Origin: Planctomycetaceae bacterium
GTDB lineage: Bacteria; Planctomycetota; Phycisphaerae; Phycisphaerales; SM1A02
Direction of reading: 5' to 3'
Length of the DNA stretch: 19,443 bases
Assembly: GCA_002737585.1 (NCBI GenBank)
Contig: NSIA01000039.1
Location: forward strand, 1 to 19,443
This document shows positions 13,136 to 19,443 of the stretch, one piece after another. A program made the position numbers and the translations under genes. The notes under the pieces were generated by a model that was given only the letters and a program-made list of their open reading frames with translations, was not told the origin of the DNA and did not search any database. Position 1 is the stretch's first letter. Each line of letters starts with the position of its first letter.

Positions 13136-13558
13136 TCAGACTGCAAGTCGGCGGCCGACGAAGCGGCAACGAACTGGCATCTTGTGTGCGATACGCGCGA
13201 ATGCCTGCTTGGCAAGATCCTCGGGAACGCCCGCGATCTCAAACAGAACGGTGCCAGGCTTCACGCAGGCAGCCCAGAAGTCCACTTCAGCCTTACCCTT
13301 ACCCATGCGGGTTTCGAGCGGCTTCTTGGAAATTGGCTTGTCTGGGAAGACACGGATGAATACCTTGCCCTGGCGACGCAGGAAGTGCTGCGCTGCAACA
13401 CGGCCAGCTTCAAGCTGACGGCCGGAGAGCCAGTGCGTCTCGAGGCACTGAAGGCCGTAGTCACCGAATGCGACGTAGTTGCCGCGGGTGGCTTTGCCCT
13501 TCATCTTGCCGCGCTGCTGCTTGCGGAATTTGACTCGCTTTGGAATCAGGTTTGACAT
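13136..13558 (-). CDS. rplP: 50S ribosomal protein L16
   Basis: A 140-residue uL16, which contacts the A-site tRNA elbow region and is needed for peptidyl-transferase centre assembly. Conserved stretches are PKRVKFRKQQRGKMKGKATRG near 6-26, AFGDYGLQ, VFIRVFPDKPISKKPLETRM near 66-85 and MGKGKAEVDFW. Length is normal. AGGA lies about 9 bases before the ATG. It follows rpsC by 27 bases and precedes rpmC, as in most bacteria. Confidence 0.98.
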   Translation of the reverse strand: MSNLIPKRVKFRKQQRGKMKGKATRGNYVAFGDYGLQCLETHWLSGRQLEAGRVAAQHFLRRQGKVFIRVFPDKPISKKPLETRMGKGKAEVDFWAACVKPGTVLFEIAGVPEDLAKQAFARIAHKMPVRCRFVGRRLAV

Positions 13559-13585
13559 CGTTTGGTCCTGTTTGCTTCTTCTTTA

Positions 13586-14287
13586 TCAGCGACGGCCGCG
13601 GGCGCGTGCGCGTCCGCCAGCTGCGTTGGTGGTGGTGTCGTCTTCGGCTTGCTCGAACAGGCCCTTGTAGACCCAGACCTTGATGCCGATGATTCCGTAG
13701 GTGGTTTCAACGTGGGTGATCGAGAAATCGATGTTGGCCTGCAAGGTCGACAGTGGGATGGAACCCAAGCGAGTGTCGAAGGTGCGTGCGAGCTCGGCGC
13801 CGCCGAGTCGACCAGCCATCAGGATGCGGATGCCCTTGGCACCGTTCTGCATCGCGCCTTCGGCACGCTGCTTCACGACGCGGCGGTAGTTCGCACGCTT
13901 CTTGATCTGCTCGGCCATCGACTCGCCGATGAGGCGGGCAACGATTTCCGGATTCTTGATCTCGATGATCTTGATGCCAACCTTGCGGCCGGTGAGAGCC
14001 TCGAGGTCCTTCGTCAGACGCTCGATCTCGGCGCCCTTGAGGCCGACGACCTGGCCCGGACGGGCGGTCTTGATGATGACCGAGAGTTCTTCACGGGTGC
14101 GCTCGATGTAGACATCGCTCACTGCCGCGTAAGGAGGCGTGCGGTTCAGGCGCTTGTCGATGAACTTGCGGATCTTGTAATCCTCGACGAGCAGTTCGCC
14201 GAAGAGCGCCTTAGGTGCAAACCAGCGGCTCTTGTGAGCCTCGGTCACTCCGACGCGGAATCCGAAAGGGTTGGTCTTCTGTCCCAT
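13586..14287 (-). CDS. rpsC: 30S ribosomal protein S3
   Basis: A 233-residue uS3, which lines the mRNA entry channel and has helicase activity with S4 and S5. It starts MGQKTNPFGFRVGVTEAHKS. The KH domain carries the GXXG loop as GLKG at 82-85. The C-domain contains GAKGIRILMAGRLGGAELAR near 142-161, and the tail is Gly/Arg-rich. Length is normal. AGGA precedes the ATG by about 11 bases. It follows rplV by 24 bases. Confidence 0.99.
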   Translation of the reverse strand: MGQKTNPFGFRVGVTEAHKSRWFAPKALFGELLVEDYKIRKFIDKRLNRTPPYAAVSDVYIERTREELSVIIKTARPGQVVGLKGAEIERLTKDLEALTGRKVGIKIIEIKNPEIVARLIGESMAEQIKKRANYRRVVKQRAEGAMQNGAKGIRILMAGRLGGAELARTFDTRLGSIPLSTLQANIDFSITHVETTYGIIGIKVWVYKGLFEQAEDDTTTNAAGGRARARGRR

Positions 14288-14311
14288 TGTGGGTGTTCCT
14301 GTGTGTGGACG

Positions 14312-14671
14312 TCAGCGGACGTCGACGGAGACGTGAATGTGGCTAGTGCGCTTCATGATTGGGTGCGAACGACCGCGATCCTTTGGCTGGAAACGCTTGA
14401 TGGTCGGACCTTCGTCGACGCGGCTTTCGCTCACGAAGAGACGACCAACATCGAGGTTGGCCTCCTCTGCATTTGCAACCGCGCTGCGAAGGACAGTCTT
14501 GATGAACCACGCGCCGCGGCGTGGGCTGAAGTCGAGGACGGCAATCGCGTCTTCGATCTTCTTGCCGCGGATCATGTCCGCAACCAGTCGCGCCTTGCGG
14601 GGCGCGATGCGGGCGAACTTGTGGGACGCGGCGTACTGTTTGGTGTCTTTGGAAGCCATGGTGTTGTTCAT
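14312..14671 (-). CDS. rplV: 50S ribosomal protein L22
   Basis: A 119-residue uL22, whose beta hairpin reaches into the peptide exit tunnel. Typical parts are RIAPRKARLVADMIRGK near 21-37, AVANAEEANLD near 64-74 and the hairpin and C-terminus RFQPKDRGRSHPIMKRTSHI near 93-112. Two starts are possible, ATG 14671 or ATG 14659 (MASKDTKQ); neither has a clear Shine-Dalgarno. The upstream 35-base spacer holds a GGCGC/GCGCC hairpin (14685-14689 with 14693-14697). Confidence 0.97.
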   Translation of the reverse strand: MNNTMASKDTKQYAASHKFARIAPRKARLVADMIRGKKIEDAIAVLDFSPRRGAWFIKTVLRSAVANAEEANLDVGRLFVSESRVDEGPTIKRFQPKDRGRSHPIMKRTSHIHVSVDVR

Positions 14672-14706
14672 TCAAGTGCATGACGGCGCGGGGCGCCATC
14701 GCGGAC

Positions 14707-14982
14707 TTAGATGCCTTCCTTCTTGTTGGTGTGACCCTTGAAGGTGCGCGTGTGCGAGAACTCGCCGAGCTTGTGCCCGACCATCTCTTCACTGATGAAG
14801 ACTTCGATGAAGCTGCGACCGTTGTGGACCGCAAAGGTCAGGCCAACAAACTCTGGGACGACCGTGCATGCACGGCGCCAAGTCTTGATCGGCGAGCGCT
14901 TGCCGGTACTGGCCTGCATTGCCTCCGCGCGACGGTACAACTTCTCGTCAACAACGGGGCCTTTCTTAAGTGAACGGGACAT
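14707..14982 (-). CDS. rpsS: 30S ribosomal protein S19
   Basis: A 91-residue uS19 in the head of the small subunit, partner of S13. MSRSLKKGPVVDEKL, the middle VGLTFAVHNGRSFIEVFISE and the signature GHKLGEFSHTRTFKGH near 69-84 are diagnostic. Length is normal. GGAG precedes the ATG by about 9 bases. It lies 24 bases after rplB. Confidence 0.98.
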   Translation of the reverse strand: MSRSLKKGPVVDEKLYRRAEAMQASTGKRSPIKTWRRACTVVPEFVGLTFAVHNGRSFIEVFISEEMVGHKLGEFSHTRTFKGHTNKKEGI

Positions 14983-15006
14983 GGCGTGTTCTCCGGGGGT
15001 GTGTTC

Positions 15007-15861
15007 TTAGAGCTTGAGCTGGCCGTAACGGCGACTCTTGCGACGACGAATGATGAGCTTGTCGGACGAGAGTCCGTAGCGACGAGTGCGACCGCCCTTT
15101 GAGAGCGTTCCGCTTGCGTTGGAAGGATCCTGGCCGCCCTTGGAGCGACCTTCACCACCACCGTGTGGATGCTGATGATGACTCATTGCAACACCACGGG
15201 TGCGTGGGCGGCGACCGAGCCAACGAGCGCGACCGGCCTTACCGAGGACAACGTTTGAGTTGTCAGGGTTGCCGACCATTCCGACGGTTGCACGGCACTC
15301 GAGAAGCACTTGGCGAATTTCGCCCGATGGCATCACGAGGGTTGCGAAGCGACCTTCCTTGTTGGTCAAGCGAGCGCCGATACCAGCAGCACGAACCATG
15401 GTGCCGCCGCGTCCGGGAGTGGCTTCGATGTTGTGAACTTCGAGACCAGTTGGGATGTGCTTCAACGGCATGCAGTTGCCGGCGCGCGGATCGATCTGAT
15501 CTGCGGAGCTCAACACTGAATCACCAGCGGTCAGGCCCTTTGGAGCCAAGATGTAGCGGAGCGTGCCGTCTTCGTACTTCAAGAGAGCAATGTGGCACGT
15601 GCGGTTCGGGTCGTATTCGATCCCGACCACCGTTGCCTTCATGCCGTCCTTCTGGCGCTTGAAGTCAATGAGGCGGTAGCGGCGCTTGTGACCGCCACCC
15701 TGTTGAATGACGGTGAGTTTGCCCTGGCAGTTACGGCCACCCGTCTTGTGCAAGGGGCGAAGCAGGCTCTTCTCGGGTGACTTCTTAGTCACCTCGATGT
15801 GCATGTTCACCGAGGCATTACGCCGGGCGTTCGTTGTTGGTTTGTAGACGCGAATTGCCAT
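15007..15861 (-). CDS. rplB: 50S ribosomal protein L2
   Basis: A 284-residue uL2, needed for subunit association and the peptidyl-transferase centre. It starts MAIRVYKPTTNARRNAS. The HPHGGGEGRSKGG motif near 231-243 includes His231, which corresponds to the essential His229 of E. coli. The stretch before it reads MSHHQ in place of the usual MNPVD. Length is slightly above the usual 273-277. AGGAG lies 8 bases before the ATG. It follows rplW by 22 bases. Confidence 0.99.
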   Translation of the reverse strand: MAIRVYKPTTNARRNASVNMHIEVTKKSPEKSLLRPLHKTGGRNCQGKLTVIQQGGGHKRRYRLIDFKRQKDGMKATVVGIEYDPNRTCHIALLKYEDGTLRYILAPKGLTAGDSVLSSADQIDPRAGNCMPLKHIPTGLEVHNIEATPGRGGTMVRAAGIGARLTNKEGRFATLVMPSGEIRQVLLECRATVGMVGNPDNSNVVLGKAGRARWLGRRPRTRGVAMSHHQHPHGGGEGRSKGGQDPSNASGTLSKGGRTRRYGLSSDKLIIRRRKSRRYGQLKL

Positions 15862-15883
15862 GTGTTGCTCCTGTTCCTATTTC

Positions 15884-16159
15884 TTAGAACAGCTCGATCT
15901 TTTGTCCTTCGGCGACGCGGACCATTGCCCGCTTCCAAGTCTTACCGATGGTCTTGCCGTACTTGTAAGTGCGATCACGCTCTTGACGGACCTGAGTCCG
16001 TACCGCAACAACCGTGACGCCGTAGATGGCTTCAATAGCCTTCTTGACGTCGGTCCTCGTTGCGCGGTGGTCAACGTGGAACGCGTATTGGTTAAATTCA
16101 CTGGCAGCCGTCACCTTCTCGGTGATGATCGGCATCTTGATGACTGTTGTAGGTTCCAT
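15884..16159 (-). CDS. rplW: 50S ribosomal protein L23
   Basis: A 91-residue uL23 at the tunnel exit, the docking point for trigger factor and SRP. The N-terminal MPIITEKVT near 9-17, YAFHVDHRATRTDVKKAIEA near 25-44 and the basic loop TYKYGKTIGKTWKRAMV near 64-80 are typical. It is at the short end of the family (about 95-100). AAAGG lies about 11 bases before the ATG. It follows rplD by 23 bases. Confidence 0.97.
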   Translation of the reverse strand: MEPTTVIKMPIITEKVTAASEFNQYAFHVDHRATRTDVKKAIEAIYGVTVVAVRTQVRQERDRTYKYGKTIGKTWKRAMVRVAEGQKIELF

Positions 16160-16182
16160 CGTTGATTGGCCTTTCAGAGGGC

Positions 16183-16839
16183 TCAGGCCTCAGTCTTCTC
16201 GGCGACGGGGTAGCAACTCTCATCGATGAACGAGGCGAGTGAAGCCTTGTCAATGATGAGGAAGCGGTGATTGAGGAGGTCGAACACGTTGAGCTGCTCG
16301 ACGCGGCGAACATCAACGCCCTCGATGTTGCGCGCTGACGCCATGGCAGTTCGGTTGTCTGGGTTCACGGCGACGAGGCAGGTTCGGTTGATACCGACCT
16401 TCTTCATCATGCCGGCGAAGGTCTTGGTGTTCGGCTCGGCAAATGCCAGTGAGTCGAAGCACTTCACCTCGTTGTCAACAAGCTTCGCCAGGAGGGCGTT
16501 GCGGTTGGCAAGTCGGCGCATCTTCTTGGTGAGGTCAGTGCGGAAGTCCTCGCGGGTGCGGGTCTTCGCAAACGCAACGCCACCGCCCTTGCGTCCAGGA
16601 ACGCGCGAGGCGCCGACGCGGGAGCTTCCCGTGCCCTTCTGCTTATAGAGCTTGCGGGTTGAGCCCTGCACGGAGCCGCGGCTCTTGGTGCGAGCTGAGC
16701 CCTGGCGCTGGTTACCGTGGGTGACGACGTAGGCCTGCTTGAGCAGGGCGTGGCGGATTTCGCCACCTAACAGGGTCTCGTCGATCTTGAGGACGTCGAC
16801 CTGCTTGCCTTCGGAGTTGAGAATCGGAAGTTCGATCAT
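16183..16839 (-). CDS. rplD: 50S ribosomal protein L4
   Basis: A 218-residue uL4. Its loop reaches the exit tunnel, and in E. coli it also represses the S10 operon. The conserved arginine-rich loop runs from QRQGSARTKSRGSVQGSTRK (about 44-63) to SRVPGRKGGGVAF. The C-terminal half has the Rossmann-like part ending NVFDLLNHRFLIIDKASL. ATG 16839 has GAAGG upstream and an in-frame stop three codons before it, which fixes the start region. A mini-ORF ends two bases ahead of it. The 195-base spacer upstream is the longest in the cluster. Confidence 0.98.
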   Translation of the reverse strand: MIELPILNSEGKQVDVLKIDETLLGGEIRHALLKQAYVVTHGNQRQGSARTKSRGSVQGSTRKLYKQKGTGSSRVGASRVPGRKGGGVAFAKTRTREDFRTDLTKKMRRLANRNALLAKLVDNEVKCFDSLAFAEPNTKTFAGMMKKVGINRTCLVAVNPDNRTAMASARNIEGVDVRRVEQLNVFDLLNHRFLIIDKASLASFIDESCYPVAEKTEA

Positions 16840-16841
16840 TG

Positions 16842-16868
16842 TTACTTACCTTCGCGGGTTGTCCGCAT
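16842..16868 (-). CDS. Candidate eight-codon leader peptide before rplD
   Basis: ATG at 16868 opens an eight-codon frame, MRTTREGK, that stops with TAA at 16844-16842, two bases before the rplD ATG. It is preceded by a run of three overlapping GGAGG-type sites (GGGAGGAGGAGG, plus-strand 16871-16882), the strongest ribosome-binding site in the window and much stronger than the one directly before rplD. It is out of frame with rplD. The layout would favour termination-reinitiation at rplD. Expression is not shown, and the purine run could instead serve rplD as a standby site. Confidence 0.35.
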   Translation of the reverse strand: MRTTREGK

Positions 16869-16935
16869 TCGCCTCCTCCTCCCGACGCCTGTTATTCAGT
16901 GGCGGCGGGCAGGATTTGACTCAGGTTCCTTGAGT

Positions 16936-17042
16936 TGCTGGCAGTTTGAGGCTGCCAGCAGTTCGTTTATTTGTCGTGACCGCGTGGTTCCGCGCCTGAA
17001 TGGCGACGGCCTTCGCAATCCCAAGTTAACGCCATTAGGCGC
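16936..17042 (-). promoter_or_regulatory. Two long hairpins in the rplC-rplD spacer
   Basis: The first (17030-17042 with 16992-17005) is a 13-bp stem with one bulged base and a 24-base loop; its 5' arm contains the rplC stop codon. The second (16952-16960 with 16936-16944) is a perfect 9-bp stem, TGCTGGCAG/CTGCCAGCA, with a 7-base loop. Neither is followed by a T-run in transcript direction. Together they fill the first half of the spacer before the leader mini-ORF. A processing site, mRNA stabiliser or ribosomal-protein binding site is possible. Confidence 0.45.
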
Positions 17043-17739
17043 TAGCCTGGATACGCACCTTTCGCTTATAAAGTCGACCAGGGGTCTTGATGAAAAGAAT
17101 CCCGTTGCTGGCGCCGGGGACGGCACCCTTCACGAGAAGAATGTTGTTTTCGACATCGATCTTCACGACATCGAGCGAGCGGATGGTGACTTGCTCGTCA
17201 CCCATGCGACCAGCCATGCGCTTGCCCTTTTTGATCTTTGCACCGTGTCCACGGTCCGTACCGTGCGAACCGATCGATCCAGGGGAGCGATGCTTACGCT
17301 CAACGCCGTGGGTAGCGATCTGGCCCTTGAAGCGGTAACGCTTCATGACGCCGGCGAAGCCCTTACCCTTTGAAATTCCGATGATGTCAACGAACTTCAA
17401 AGCGGCGAGCGTGTCGATCTTGACTTCTTGACCAACGGTGAAGGCTTCGGCCTCAGCGTCGCTGGCAAGACGGAGTTCGCGGTGTTGGCGCTTCGGGGCG
17501 CTGCCGGCCTTCGCATCATGACCGATCATGGCCTGTGTGCTCGTGCGAGCCTTCATGTCGTCGAAGGCGAGCTGGACGGCTGAGTAGCCATCGCTTGCCA
17601 CGGTCTTCACCTGTGTGACAACGCAGGGTCCCGCCAGAATGACGGTGACGGGGATGTTGGTTCCATCAGGCTTGAAGAATCGGGTCATGCCGATTTTCTT
17701 ACCAAGGATGCCGGTCTTGCCAGGCGCTGTGTGCGTCAT
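17035..17739 (-). CDS. rplC: 50S ribosomal protein L3
   Basis: A uL3 of 234 residues, an assembly initiator of the large subunit reaching the peptidyl-transferase centre. GILGKKIGMTRFF near the N-terminus, GFAGVMKRYRFKGQIATHG near the middle and GSIGSHGTDRGHGAKIKKGK further on are family signatures (the last usually reads GSIGxxxxPGRVxKGKKMAG). Two close ATGs exist. The second (17739) is chosen because AGGA lies 9 bases before it but only 3 before ATG 17745, which would add two residues. It lies about 150 bases after rpsJ. Confidence 0.97.
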   Translation of the reverse strand: MTHTAPGKTGILGKKIGMTRFFKPDGTNIPVTVILAGPCVVTQVKTVASDGYSAVQLAFDDMKARTSTQAMIGHDAKAGSAPKRQHRELRLASDAEAEAFTVGQEVKIDTLAALKFVDIIGISKGKGFAGVMKRYRFKGQIATHGVERKHRSPGSIGSHGTDRGHGAKIKKGKRMAGRMGDEQVTIRSLDVVKIDVENNILLVKGAVPGASNGILFIKTPGRLYKRKVRIQASA

Positions 17740-17856
17740 GTGCATTGTTCCTGCGCTGCGGTTCCGTCAGGTTGGCGCCCACTGGCGCGTCTGCGGTTCC
17801 TGGTGATTTGCCGGAGGTCGGTTTGCTTCATGCAAGCGACGCGGCAGGTGAAGAAT

Positions 17857-17880
17857 GGGTTGCGCGCGGAGCGCGAACCC
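17857..17880 (-). other. Hairpin just after rpsJ
   Basis: GGGTT+CGCGC (17857-17861, 17863-17867) pairs with GCGCG+AACCC (17871-17880): a 10-bp stem with one bulge and a 3-base loop, 10 bases after the rpsJ stop. In transcript direction it is followed by ATTCTTCACC, which is too poor in T to be a good terminator; partial attenuation between rpsJ and rplC is possible. Confidence 0.4.
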
Positions 17881-17890
17881 GACGAGTGAC

Positions 17891-18199
17891 TTAGGCCTTG
17901 ATCTTTACAAAGACGCCGGCGGGCACAACGAGGCGGTTGAGGGCCTCGACAGTGCGGTGATTTGGTTCAATGATGTCGATGATGCGCTTGTGAGTGCGGA
18001 TCTCGAACTGCTCGCGGCTCTTCTTGTCGACGAACGGCGAACGAAGGACGGTGTAGATCTCTCGGCGCGTTGGCAGCGGCACCGGGCCGGCAACGTGCGC
18101 GCCCGTGCGCTTTGCGTGATCCACGATTTCCCGTGCAGACGCGTCAAGCGCCTGGTGGTCGTAGGCTTCCATTCGGATTCGAATCTTGCCGCCCTGCAT
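17891..18199 (-). CDS. rpsJ: 30S ribosomal protein S10
   Basis: A 102-residue uS10 of the small-subunit head, also the NusE antitermination factor. The start is ATG 18199 (MQGGKIRIRMEAYDHQALD), which gives the family length and has GAGGA upstream; a frame reaching 18265 would add 22 unconserved residues lying in the leader. Typical stretches are GPVPLPTRREIYTVLRSPFV near 39-58 and THKRIIDIIEPNHRTVEALN near 69-88. It is the first gene of the cluster; rpsL, rpsG, fusA and tuf are not upstream. Confidence 0.98.
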   Translation of the reverse strand: MQGGKIRIRMEAYDHQALDASAREIVDHAKRTGAHVAGPVPLPTRREIYTVLRSPFVDKKSREQFEIRTHKRIIDIIEPNHRTVEALNRLVVPAGVFVKIKA

Positions 18200-18242
18200 G
18201 GGTGTATCTGTCCTCAATCCAGCTTCGTCATCGTTCCAATCA

Positions 18243-18265
18243 GTGCTCAGCACGTTGCTGGGCAC
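18243..18265 (-). promoter_or_regulatory. Leader hairpin upstream of rpsJ
   Basis: GTGC and CAGCA (18243-18246, 18248-18252) pair with TGCTG and GCAC (18256-18260, 18262-18265): 9 bp with one mismatch and a 3-base loop. It falls about 20 bases into the predicted 5' leader and 44 bases before the rpsJ ATG. It could be part of an autoregulatory leader like that of other S10 operons, but resembles none I know. Confidence 0.4.
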
Positions 18266-18292
18266 ATGTGGCTGGAAAGACGCGAATCGGGG

Positions 18293-18320
18293 AGGATACC
18301 CAAACTCCGCAAACTGTCAA
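18293..18320 (-). promoter_or_regulatory. Sigma70-type promoter of the S10 cluster
   Basis: On the minus strand a perfect TTGACA (plus 18315-18320) is followed after 16 bases by TATCCT (plus 18293-18298). Transcription would start near 18286, leaving a leader of about 87 bases before rpsJ. No other equally good promoter was seen inside the cluster, though I could not scan it with a scoring matrix. Confidence 0.65.
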
Positions 18321-18367
18321 CACCCTTGTTCATGCAACCGATGACTGAAACTCTGGCCAGACCGTCA

Positions 18368-18397
18368 TTGACCTCTTTGCGTCGGAACGGCTAGCCT
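18368..18397 (+). promoter_or_regulatory. Possible promoter for the rightmost gene
   Basis: TTGACC (18368-18373) and TAGCCT (18392-18397) are 18 bases apart, about 60 bases before the ATG at 18461. The -35 box is good and the -10 box poor. The arrangement is back to back with the S10 promoter. Confidence 0.3.
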
Positions 18398-18460
18398 TGC
18401 AAGGACTTCGGGCACTCCGCCCTTTACCGGACCGCGACTTCATTGAGACAGGAAACGCCC

Positions 18461-19443
18461 ATGCGCCAATTTCTCCAGAGAAATGCCTACCTGTTTCTAA
18501 CTAGTTTCAGCGTGATGTTGGCCGTGCAGGTCCACGGGCAAGGCTCGGGCACCCCTTTACAAAGTCCGAATAACACTGAGAGCAGTCGCCAAACTCCCCC
18601 CAAGACGCCAGCCACTGCAACGGGGACCGGTGGTTCTGCAGCAGCCCCGCGCGGGTCGGCAGGCACCGGAACGCCTCCGCCCGGCTCCGCGGCGCCAGCG
18701 AATGATGGGCTCGACCCCAAGTACCTGGAGTTTGAAGTGTTGGGAATGCGTTTTCGGCCCCCGGTGCAGAGCATCATGCGCGCCGATGGCAGCGGCATCA
18801 CTGCGCAGTGGACTATTTCAGAGCGCGCTGATCCGCCACGATTCGTTCTCCGCGTTTCGCGCCTAGTCGCAAGTGATGCAACAAGTACGCCGGCGCAGCA
18901 GATCGATTCCTATATCAAGAGCGTCAGTGAGCGCCCATCGCCAAACGCTGTATTTGCCGTGCGCTCGCGCAAGGAATTTGAACTTGATGGGCGCCCCGCT
19001 GCCCTCTTGTACACGTCTTTGCGCGAAGGAACTGGCGACGATGAAATCTCCGCCGTTCAGGGCTACTTCATCCTGCAAATTGCCCCCAATGAATTCGTAG
19101 TGATTTCATCGCTCCTGGCTGAACAAGACTTCGCTTCGGTTTCAAAACTCTTGGAACGATCGTTCCGCACCATGCAGGTGGCCAATCAGGCCGCTCTTGC
19201 TGACGAACGCTCCGGACGAATTGCGCGCGGTGATCACCTACTCCGTGGCCTTGATGAGAAAGCAATGCGTCGCGCCCTTGATCCCGTGGGCGCGAAGGGC
19301 GAAGCACCAGCGCCGCGCTGGTACCGGATCACGCGCGTTGATGCCACCGGCGATGTGAAAGATGTGGGCTACATGACCATGGTGGTGATCGATGCCGCCC
19401 AAGGATTGGCCAATCCAGATCGGCGCGAGTCGGAATGGACCAA
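18461..19443 (+). CDS. Secreted protein of unknown function (partial, runs off the right edge)
   Basis: The frame from ATG 18461 stays open for 327 codons to the window end, with AGGA 8 bases before the start. Residues 1-27 form a signal peptide (MRQFLQRN, then a hydrophobic core, cleavage perhaps near VHGQ). Residues 28-82 are a low-complexity Thr/Pro/Gly/Ala linker. From about 86 a folded region begins (YLEFEVLGMRFRPP), with alternating hydrophobic strands such as RFVLRVSRLV, AALLYTSLRE and GYFILQIAPNEFVVISSL, then helix-like SVSKLLERSFRTM. A second region follows with WYRITRVDATGDVKDVGYMTMVV near 290-312. I recognise no enzyme motif. Linker-bearing exported proteins of this style are common in Planctomycetota. 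Its only link to rpsJ is the shared 261-base divergent upstream region. Confidence 0.75.
   Translation, partial: MRQFLQRNAYLFLTSFSVMLAVQVHGQGSGTPLQSPNNTESSRQTPPKTPATATGTGGSAAAPRGSAGTGTPPPGSAAPANDGLDPKYLEFEVLGMRFRPPVQSIMRADGSGITAQWTISERADPPRFVLRVSRLVASDATSTPAQQIDSYIKSVSERPSPNAVFAVRSRKEFELDGRPAALLYTSLREGTGDDEISAVQGYFILQIAPNEFVVISSLLAEQDFASVSKLLERSFRTMQVANQAALADERSGRIARGDHLLRGLDEKAMRRALDPVGAKGEAPAPRWYRITRVDATGDVKDVGYMTMVVIDAAQGLANPDRRESEWT

Noticed and set aside
13562..14683. Plus-strand open frame of 373 codons
   Set aside because: It is antisense to rpsC and rplV, both certain by signature. Its sequence is rich in Ala/Asp/Leu/Val with no domain and follows from codon use on the other strand.
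17857..17880. Rho-independent terminator after rpsJ
   Set aside because: The stem is good but the following minus-strand sequence has no T-run, and termination here would cut off the rest of the cluster.
1..19443. CRISPR arrays, insertion sequences, integrases, tRNA or rRNA genes
   Set aside because: No regularly spaced repeats, transposase motifs, cloverleaf sequences or rRNA signatures were seen on reading both strands.

Overview
This window is dominated by one long minus-strand ribosomal-protein gene cluster, the fused S10, spc and alpha operons. It runs from a promoter near 18,300 down to a strong intrinsic terminator at about 2,540. The order of transcription is rpsJ, rplC, rplD, rplW, rplB, rpsS, rplV, rpsC, rplP, rpmC, rpsQ, rplN, rplX, rplE, rpsN, rpsH, rplF, rplR, rpsE, rplO, secY, map, infA, rpmJ, rpsM, rpsK, rpoA, rplQ. 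Three genes usual in this cluster are missing from their places: rpmD (L30, between rpsE and rplO), adk (between secY and map) and rpsD (S4, between rpsK and rpoA). The upstream str genes (rpsL, rpsG, fusA, tuf) are not attached. Genes are tightly packed, with ATGA, GTGA or TAATG overlaps at four junctions and purine-rich Shine-Dalgarno sites before most of the others.

The flanks hold ordinary genes. On the left are the last 60 codons of argJ (plus), a secreted cytochrome b562-like protein (plus), pheS (minus, without pheT beside it) and a small exported protein of unknown function (plus). On the right, divergent from rpsJ, is the start of a secreted protein with a low-complexity linker; it runs off the window and I do not recognise it.

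The organism is a bacterium of moderately high GC. Several features fit Planctomycetota, perhaps the Phycisphaerae: gene losses from the cluster, an enlarged L17, an Ala/Pro/Arg/Gly tail on S5, cysteine-poor S14 and L36, and Ala/Pro/Gly-rich linkers in exported proteins. This assignment is inferred from gene content and protein style, not from a search.

The points most worth a second look are non-coding. (1) A 230-base highly structured interval lies between pheS and the small exported gene. (2) An eight-codon mini-ORF with the strongest ribosome-binding site in the window ends two bases before rplD, in a spacer that also holds two long hairpins. (3) A multi-hairpin spacer sits where rpsD would normally be. 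(4) The zinc-binding cysteines of S14 and L36 are partly lost, suggesting zinc-independent versions. No tRNA, rRNA, CRISPR array, insertion sequence or prophage gene was seen, and no gene-free stretch exceeds 300 bases.
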